Origin: Ophiocordyceps camponoti-saundersi (nom. inval.)
Lineage: Eukaryota; Ascomycota; Sordariomycetes; Hypocreales; Ophiocordycipitaceae
Assembly (NCBI GenBank): GCA_003339415.1
Contig: PDHQ01000380.1
Coordinates: forward strand, 1 to 29,200
Reading direction: 5' to 3'
Length of the DNA stretch: 29,200 nucleotides
This document shows, piece by piece, positions 20,915 through 29,200 of this stretch; the stretch's first letter is position 1, and every line of letters starts with the position of its first letter. The notes beneath the pieces were generated by a model. The model was not told the origin of the DNA. It saw nothing but the letters and a program-made list of their open reading frames with translations, and did no database searches. A program made the translations under genes and the position numbers.

Positions 20915-20928
20915 TATTTAGTAGTATT
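20915..20928. repeat. 14-bp target-site duplication, right copy
   Basis: TATTTAGTAGTATT; see 20454-20467. The preceding AGGG may also belong to the duplication (left copy AAAA), which would make it 18 bp with five G-to-A differences. Confidence 0.75.
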
Positions 20929-23252
20929 ATTTATTATAAAAATAAGAATTTTAATACTAAATTAAACCCTTAGGCTAATAAAGGAATTATTATAGGCTAT
21001 TTAGATAATACTTATAAGATTTAAGATTTTGATAAAAAAACTATAATTATTTTATAAGATATAGTAATTTTAGAAAATAACTTTATATAAAGTAATAATA
21101 ATAATAATAAAGAAGAAGAAAATAATATATAGCTAGACTTTAATACTATTCCTTCTATAACTTAATCCCTTATAGCGGAAAAAGAGAAGGAAATAGCAGA
21201 ATTAGCTAATAAACAATTACTATAAAAATATAATAGTAGTAAAAATAATAAAATAAAGGATTTACCTTTTATAGAAGTAAGAATACTTAAAAAGCTTATA
21301 GAGTAATTAAAAGACTATAAATCTTACCCTAAAATAAATAGTATTTTAAAAAAAAGAATATTATAGCTATTTTATATACGCTAGAAAATTCAGATCCTAT
21401 AAAGCTTAAAATAACTAAATAGGCTTTAAATAGTAATAATAATTTAAATTAGAAAAAAGCTATATAATATAAAATATATAAATTAATTAAATAAGAAACC
21501 TAGGAAATTAAAATAATACCTAAGGATAAAAATCCTTTAAGGGGCTATTAAGTTTATAAGCTTAAAAAGAATAATATTAATAATATAACTAAATATAAAG
21601 CATGTTTTATAATATAAGGCTTTAATTAGGTATATAGCTTAGATTACTAAGAAACGTTTTCTACTACTACTTAACTTTAAAGTATAAAGTTATTATTATT
21701 AATAGCTTTATAAAATAATTTAATAGTAAAGTAATATAATATAAAGAATGCCTTTATTTACGCTAAAATAGATACTAAAATCTATATAAGACTGCCTGCT
21801 AAATTCGAGGAATTTATAATAAAGGATTATTATAATAAAAATAATATAAAGCTTCCTTTAAATTATAAAAACCTAATTAAAACTAATAACTTAGTTTTAA
21901 AATTAAGAAAAGCGTTATACGGCTTAAAATAAAGTCCTAAACTATAGTATAATTATTTAGCTAATACGCTAAAGAAACAGGGAGTTTACCCTTTTTTATT
22001 AGATAAAGGAGTATTTATAAATAAAAAGCTAAAAATAGCCTTAGCAATACACGTTAACGATATACTAGTAGCCGCTAAGAATAATAATATTATAATAAAT
22101 ATACTATAAAAATTAAATAAAGACTTAAAAGTATAAGGTTTAAGCTATTTATAAGACTTTTTAAATATATATATTATTTTTAATAAGCAAAATAATATAC
22201 TAAAAATAACCTAGGAAAAATATACTAGAAATAAGCTTAAAGAATTAAATAAAGAATATATAAGCTACTCGGATATACCTTCGAAGCCTAGAAATAAATT
22301 AAAGAAAGCTATTATATAGCTTAATAAAGAAATAATATTATAGTTTTAAAGGGAAATAGGCTCTTTATTATATTTAGCCTTATAGATAAAACCCGATATA
22401 TTATATTTTAATATATCTTATATTAGATTTAGTAGTAAACTTAATATTATATATATAAATACTTTAAATACTATTTAGAAATATTTAAATAAATATCTTA
22501 ATAAAGCTATTATATATAAAAGTAATATACTTTATAATAGCTATTATATTGAAGGTTTTTCAGACGCTAGTTAGGCCTCTAATTTAATAAAATAAAAAAG
22601 TATTTTAGGTTATTATTTATTTATATATAATAATATTATAAGCTAGTCCTATACTAGATAAAAAGCTATAGCACTTAGCAGCTATAAGGCTAAGTTTATA
22701 AGCTTAAGAGAGGCTAATAAAGAAGCCTTATACCTTAATAGGCTATTTTTATTAATAAATAATAGCTTAGATATTAAAATACTTATTATAATACCTTGTT
22801 AATTAATAGATAATATTATAGCTTTAAGGCTAGTAGAAAATCCTAAATTTTATAAAAGGTTAAAGTATATTAACTTAATTTATTTTTTCTTTAGATAAAA
22901 TTTAAAAAATAAGCTTATAAATATTTATTATACTAAAAGTAAGGATAATATAGTAAATATCTTTACTAAAAGATTAGATAGCACTACCTTCCACAGTCTT
23001 ACTAATTTATTATCTTTAAAATAAGCTTATTTTAATAAAGAGGTTTTTTATCCTATTTAAGCTTTTCTTAGATTTTCCTCTTCTAAGTTTTTTAATAATA
23101 AATTACTACTTTTACTACTTTTCCTTTTATTTAAAAAGGTTTTTAAGTTTTTAAAAGATATATTACTATATTATATTATAAGTTTTATAATTTTTATTCT
23201 ATTTTATAATAAATAATAAATAAATAACTAAACGTATTTATTTAAGGGAGGC

Positions 23253-23926
23253 TATAAGTACTTATAATAGTTTTTATTTTTTATAATAAATAATAAAGGT
23301 ATAAATAACTAATATAAAAATATAATAACTACTTTATAATATAATATGGAAAATCTTATATTTTACTATATTTATTATATAATTAAATAACTAAAGTTAT
23401 TATTCTATACCTTAAAAGTATTAATATAATATATTATTACCCTTATATATAAGGCTCTGGCCCTCTAAGGCTAAAAATAATATAAACTTTTAAGACCTTA
23501 TACGGATCCGTTACGGTCGGCGTTTCTAGACTTTACGGAAATAGGTAACACGGAAAGCCGAATATTAAATTAATTATAGTACTTTCCGGACTTCCGAAAA
23601 CACTGCTAAATACGTTATTTTCCAGCGTATAAAATAACCTTCTTTCTAACTAGAAAGGTTACTACGTTTACGAGAAATTAAGTATTTAGAGAAGAGGTTT
23701 TCCTGCCACTTAGTAGATAATAATTTAATTACTTACTCTCTTCCTTACCTTCTAAATAATTTTATTATTAACCTATTATTATAAAACTACTACTATCCTA
23801 ATCCGATTTAAACACGCTTTTTTATTTAATAATCTTATTATTTAAATCTCTATTACTAGATAATTAATTATTATTCTAACCTTAAACTAATTAAAAGTGC
23901 TGTTTAACTTTTATCTTATACTTATA
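23253..23926 (+). repeat. 3' LTR of the plus-strand copia
   Basis: It starts after the purine tract AAGGGAGGC (23245-23253), reading TATAAGTACTTATAATAG (originally TG...), and ends ...ACTTATA. Only its last 97 bp (23830-23926) have a partner at the 5' end. The middle (about 23445-23720) is clearly less AT-rich than the rest and keeps TG and CA. It contains a CTTTCTA/TAGAAAG hairpin (23642-23657). Confidence 0.8.
23445..23453 (+). promoter_or_regulatory. Probable LTR TATA box (TATATAAGG)
   Basis: TATATAAGG sits about 190 bp into the 3' LTR, directly before the GC-richer part (CTCTGGCCCTCTAAGGC). This suits a U3/R boundary with transcription starting some 30 bp downstream. The sequence background is AT-rich, so the match alone is weak; position and the change in composition support it. 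Confidence 0.5.
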
Positions 23927-24400
23927 ATAATAGTTAAGGCTATTAAGCGGCTCTTAAGTTAAAGTAATACAGCTTTTTTATTTTATAAAGATAAGTTAAT
24001 AAAATATCCCGCCCCGCGGGCGCTAACTTTTAATATTCTTTATAGCGAAGATTTCTTTAACCTTATACTTATTAAAAAATAAGTTATTATAAAAAAATAT
24101 AAGAGAGGGTTTAGTAAGGAGTTAGCTAATAATTAAGAAAAAAAAGGTTACTAATAATACGCTTTATAAAGTTAATATAAAAAGTAAAGTAATTATTAAG
24201 TAATATATTAAAAGTAATAGTAATAATATATTAATATAGCTATTATTTTATATTTACCTTTAAAGTAATTAAGCTTTAAAGAAAGACTATTAGATTATAT
24301 ATAAATAAGGTTAAGCTATATAAAGTTACTAACGCGAAACTATTTTATAAGTTAGCGAGACTTATTTAAAAAGTCTTATTATTATTATTAAGCTTAGGTA
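23927..24400. other. Unassigned flank after the plus-strand copia
   Basis: Begins with ATAAT, the expected place for a 5-bp target duplication. It contains one short GC patch, CCCGCCCCGCGGGCGC (24009-24024). No motif recognised. Confidence 0.4.
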
Positions 24401-27400
24401 ATAAAGGCTTATATTAGCTTTACGCTAATATAGAGAAAATAAATAAACGCTATAGCTTTTTTTTAGAAAAGAGATAAGAGTAATAACCTCCGCTAAGCGA
24501 TTAGGGAGAGTAATATTAAAGCTATAAAATAAGTAATTAAGGCTTATACTTATTATAAATAAGTTTTATTTATCGTAAATAAGCTAATATATTAGTAAAT
24601 AGCGCGGCTAATTAAGCTATAAAAAGGATATTATATAATATAAAATAGCTTATAACTTTTAATTTATATATTTTATCCCGCTATTAGTTTATAGGTAATA
24701 ACTTATAAAAAGAAGCTTTTATACCTTAATAAAGCGATAAAAAGTAAATTAAAAATAGCTTATTTAATTTAAACTATAATTAAAAATTAGCTTATAAGGG
24801 AAGCTATAAAACCGCTATTAATATTAAATAAAGCACTTAGCGTATTACTTAGTATTTATTAATATTATAACCTTTAACTAGATTTACTTAAATAAGCAGT
24901 TTATAATAATTATAAGAAAGTAAGGCTAAAATTTATTAGTAGCGGGGAGCTTAGTTATAAAGTTTATAAAAAGGGTTATCTAAAAACGCTTAAAAGGGGG
25001 TAATAGCTAAAAAAGTCCTTAACGCTAGTATTAGTTAAGGTAATCCTTATAGTAATAATAATTATATATTAACCGCGCTATATCTATAAATATATTATTT
25101 TAATAAAACTTACGCTAAAAAAATATAAAGATAATATTCTTATTAAGGTATTTTATTATAAGGGAATTATATATTTATTAAATAAGTATAATAATAAGAG
25201 ATTCCTATTTAAGAACTTAAACATAGCCTTAGAATTATAGCTAATTATAAGTAAAAAAATAATTTATAATTTACTTATAAGTATTCGCTTTTAGTAAAAA
25301 TTTCTATATAGAAAAATAAATTACTTAATAATATACCTTATAAATAAGATTAGCTTTAAAAACTGCTAACTAAAATCTCTATAAAGTGTTATTCTTAAAA
25401 GGGGCTAGAGCGTTTAAAGTAAAAGGCGCTATTATAAGAAAACTTAATAAAGCTAAGCTAAAGCGGATAAGGTATAGCTTAAATAAGTAAATAAGTATAA
25501 GCTATATAATTTAGCTAAAGCGCTCTTTTATCCCGCGGCGCTTATATTCCTACTAAGAGAGGGCGTTTAGCTAAAATATTTATATACTGAAATAATATTA
25601 AAAGCGGTAGTTAAAAAGAGTAAGCGTTTTAGCTTAGTAAGCTTAATATTTTATTATTACCTTAAGAGTAATAAAATACTTAAGCGCCTTATAGTTAGTT
25701 AATAATAAAAATAGCTAGGAAACGCTATATAGCTTAGCTAATTATGTTTTAAAGTAAGAGATAATAATAAGTAATTCCTTATTATAAATAATATAGTTTT
25801 CTTCCTCTAATAAGATTTTCTTTAAACAATATATTATTAGCTAAAGGATATAGTTTATATTAACTTAAGAAAAATAACCGCTAATAGCCTTATTAGAATA
25901 GTTAGCCTTAATAATAATATTATAGTTAAGGTTTTACTAAGTAAAGATAGGAGTAAAAATATAAGTAAACTTAAGCGTATTTAAAATATATTAATATTCA
26001 TTTATTTAGTAAAAAAGTATATCGCGCTTAGTAAGCTTAATAAAAAGTAATATAAGGTTAGAAAACTAAGAGATAAAATTATAATAAAAGTTAATAAGTT
26101 TAAAAAAATTATAAATACCTTAAATATATATTAATACCTCTTATTTAAAGATTATAAAAACCTTAGTAAGGTTTAGCTTTATTTCCTTACTAATATAAAT
26201 AATAAAACTTAAGTATTTAACTTTTTTAACCGCAAAGTTATACTTAGTAAAGTTAAGGAAAAAGCTTATTTAATATAAATATAAGAGTATAATATATACC
26301 TTACGCTAATAATTAAATTATAAGCTACCTAAGTAAATAAAAATATTATTTAAATAAGCAATAATAAAGTCCCTTAAGGAATTATTTAAAGTAATCTTAA
26401 TATAACGCTAAAATATAGTAAATATATTTATAAGGCTAAAAAAGCAGAGAAGGTACTTAAAGAGACTAAACTAGGTATAAAAAGCAGTAAGGTATTCCTC
26501 GCCTTTTATAATATAAAGCTTATAAAAAATAGGGTAAATATTAAGCTTTAAAAACTAGTAAGCGCTTAAAAGGCTATTAAGTATCTCCTTAATAAAGGGA
26601 AGGGGATACCGGTCTTATTTTATTACCTTATTTAAGGCGTAATAGTTAATATAAAAATACTACCCCTTACTTAGCTTTTAAATAAGTAAAACAGGGGCGG
26701 CCGCGGAAAAAAAGCTATTATAGATTTACCGCTTATTTATTAAAAACCTTAAAAAAGTACTTATAAATTAAATTATAAACTAGCTGTTAGGGAAGGGGAG
26801 GTAGGGAGCTATTATACTATTAATATAGTTAAATATAATAATTATAACTATTTTAATAAAGGAGTAAAATATTTACCTTTTTCTTATTAAAGAGGTTAGT
26901 AAAGTCCCTCGCTTTTAAGAGTAAGGTAATAATCAAAGCTAGCGCGAATATATTAATATAAAAAACATATAAGATATCTTATTAAGTTATAATAGTAAAT
27001 TAATAGCTTAATTACCGCTAAAACTTAAAATAAAGTAAGGCGGCGAAGATAAAGCTAAGAATAATTATAATAAAGTTATTAACTTACTAAAACTTAAAAT
27101 ATAAAATAATTAAGTTATTAATAAAAGATATTATAATCTCCCTTTTATAAAAATATAGTAAAATATTATTATACGCTATTTATAAGGAGCTAAAGATTAA
27201 ATCTTAAGTAAAATTAAGAATTATATATATTATATCTAGCGTTTATTACTTATTAATATTAGTAATAAAGCGGATAAGGTAGCGGATAAAAAAGTATAGC
27301 TTAAAGCGTATACGCTATTAATAGCGCGATTTAATTATAATATAAATAATTTATAAGTAAAAGAGAAGAATTCTTTTAAGCTAATAATATTAAATAAAAG

Positions 27401-28649
27401 ATTTACTTATAATAGTATAATAGTTATAGCTATTATTTATATATATAATAATAAAAAATATAAAGTTTTTAAATATAAGTAAAAGGAGAGGAGGTAAGTT
27501 TATATTTTAACTAATATTTGTAAAATATTTATCTAAAATTTTATAAGTAATATTATTATATAAGTCCCCTCTAAATAAGAGACTTATTATAAAAGGGACT
27601 TATTTTCTTAATCTAAAGTAAAAGCGTTTTTTTCCTTTATTATATTAGCTTAATAAATTAAAAATATTTTAAAAAAAGGGTTTAGTTTATACTCGCGCGA
27701 GAAATAGCTTATATTATTATAATAAAAGTAATAAATATTAGTATAGCGCTTAGTAATTTTACTATTATTTACCTAAGCCGCTTAATAATAAGTTTTAATA
27801 CTTTAGCTAAAGCAGCTATAAGAAAGTTAGCTTTTACGCTTTTTAAAATATAAGCAAGTATTAGTTTAATATATATTAGTTATAAGAGTATTTTAAAATA
27901 GCTATAAAGTAAGTAGTAAAAATAAGCAGCCTCTATTTTTAAAGCGGAATAACTTAATATTTATAATAATAGTGCGAATTTTAAATATAATAATAATATA
28001 GTTAATTAAAAGGATATCGCGCCTTATATAATATTAGCGGAGAGCTAGGGTAAAAGTTTAATAAAAGTATATAACTTTAATCTTATTAGCTTACTTAGCG
28101 CTATCTGCTAAAGTAAGCTTTACTTTAAAGCGGATAATAAAATCCGAAAAAGACTTCAAAAAGCTTTATATAAAGCGTTTAAGCTTTATTATAGCTATCT
28201 AACGCTAATAAAAGTTAGCGAATATAATATTAAGGTAACTTAGGAAATAGTTAGGGTTATATTTAAAATTACCGCTTTACTTAAAAAATAAAGCTATTAT
28301 AGCTTAAATTATAAAAGATAAATATTAGTAAAAGAATACTTACTAGTTATAAATAATACTAATAAAAGCTTAGTCTGCTTATAACTTATAAAATATTAAG
28401 AAACGCTATATAAGAAAAAAATCCTTATTATTATTAAATAATAACCTTAGTAATAGCAGCTTATAATAAGGTTATAATTACTATTACTAAAGTAGCTATA
28501 TTAACTTATATTATTAGTATATAAGATTTTAAAGCTTTCTAATAATAGCTTATTATTTTAAAAGCTGAGTAATAATTACTTTTTATATATTAAAGTTATC
28601 TTTAATTAATATTATTTTATTATTAAAGTTTTACGCTTTATTACTTTTA

Positions 28650-28650
<1 letters not shown>
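24400..28650 (+). pseudogene. Unidentified RIPed repeat with a degenerate plus-strand frame
   Basis: Plus-strand frames here are longer than expected and carry almost only TAA/TAG of RIP type, suggesting one or more former proteins. Coherent stretches lie at about 24700-25420 (KKKLLYLNKAIKSKLKIAYL, GELSYKVYKKGYLKTLKRG), 25920-26900 (LSKDRSKNISKLKRI, KKAEKVLKETKLG, LAVREGEVGSYYT) and 28010-28420 (KADNKIRKRLQKALYKAF, LTLIKVSEYNIKV). They are Lys-rich. I looked for copia, LINE, tyrosine-recombinase and helicase motifs on the plus strand, and for copia and LINE motifs on parts of the minus strand, and found none. No LTR or terminal repeat was seen. It could be a large DNA transposon or an unrecognised retroelement. 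Confidence 0.45.
27566..27599. repeat. Small inverted repeat AAGTCCC/GGGACTT
   Basis: Seven-base arms around a 20-base AT-rich spacer within the unassigned repeat. No function assigned. Confidence 0.4.

Positions 28651-29200
<550 letters not shown>

Larger units (their letters stand above)
19300..23059 (+). pseudogene. Copia Pol (protease, integrase, RT, RNase H), interrupted
   Basis: It is in frame with the zinc knuckle. Protease: a YDISIIKYIV block (Asp at 19364), the RIPed DTGAS site. Integrase: GHINYKVL zinc region from about 19771, catalytic Asp at 19955 (DIQGF.KIPTYNKY), then NNAKEF near 20145. The 447-bp SINE-like insertion follows, after which the frame resumes (YYKNKNFNTKLNP, GIIIGY). 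A net one-base shift occurs in the A8 run at 21348-21355. Reverse transcriptase: AFIYAKIDTKIYIRLP (about 21745-21795), YGLKQSP (about 21917), HVNDILV with the catalytic GAC now AAC at 22056. RNase H: GFSDAS (about 22555) and SSYKAKF (about 22680). The C-terminus is near 23059. Stops are TAA/TAG of RIP type. Confidence 0.93.
17971..23926 (+). mobile_element. Ty1/copia element, plus strand, 5' LTR truncated
   Basis: A different copia family from the minus-strand pair. It has a 97-bp remnant of the 5' LTR (17971-18067), a single gag-pol reading frame with two indels, and a full 3' LTR ending at 23926. Mutation is lighter than in the rest of the window: ATG codons and some CA and TG dinucleotides survive. 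A GC-rich retroposon interrupts it at 20468-20914. No target duplication can be checked, because the outer part of the 5' LTR is missing. Confidence 0.9.

Overview
The window looks like a transposon graveyard from a filamentous ascomycete (Pezizomycotina). The sequence is very AT-rich. CpA and TpG are almost absent, TpA is everywhere, and most CAA, CAG and TGG codons of recognisable transposon proteins have become TAA or TAG. That is the signature of repeat-induced point mutation (RIP). I see no intact host gene, tRNA or rRNA; every recognisable coding region is a broken transposable element. Positions of degenerate proteins are approximate to a few tens of bases.

Layout. 1-184: a 9-bp satellite that runs into a large inverted repeat (about 160-1040). 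1041-1888: AT-rich, unassigned. 1889-16300: Ty1/copia elements on the minus strand. An older element (its 3' LTR 1889-2188, the rest split into 2189-3767 and 11068-~16300) was interrupted by a complete younger element of the same family (3768-11062). The younger one has 301-bp LTRs, TGTTAA/TTAACA-type ends (now TATTAA/TTAATA) and a perfect 5-bp target duplication, TTATT. The older copy also carries a separate ~1.9-kb insertion (12405-14288) with a 9-bp duplication. ~16300-17970: the 5' part of a LINE (non-LTR) element on the minus strand, with an ORF1 gag-like protein and an endonuclease that breaks off just after its GDFNA motif. 17971-23926: a second, unrelated Ty1/copia element on the plus strand, less mutated, with a truncated 5' LTR. 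20468-20914: a GC-rich, poly(A)-tailed, SINE-like retroposon inside the integrase/RT spacer of that copia, flanked by a 14-bp duplication. 23927-~28650: degenerate unassigned repeat with a plus-strand frame. 29074-29200: a (TTA)n microsatellite. Both window ends are simple repeats.

How the parts relate. The nesting gives a relative chronology: older copia, then younger copia of the same family inside it; separately plus-strand copia, then SINE-like insertion. RIP continued after these insertions, because sequences that were identical at insertion (the two LTRs, the two target-site copies) now differ, and almost all the differences are C/T and G/A transitions. The most unusual content is a 1.5-kb block between pol and the 3' LTR of the minus-strand copia family. 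It is present in both copies and carries, on the opposite strand, a TATA box, a long pyrimidine tract and two candidate reading frames. It looks like an antisense cargo module.
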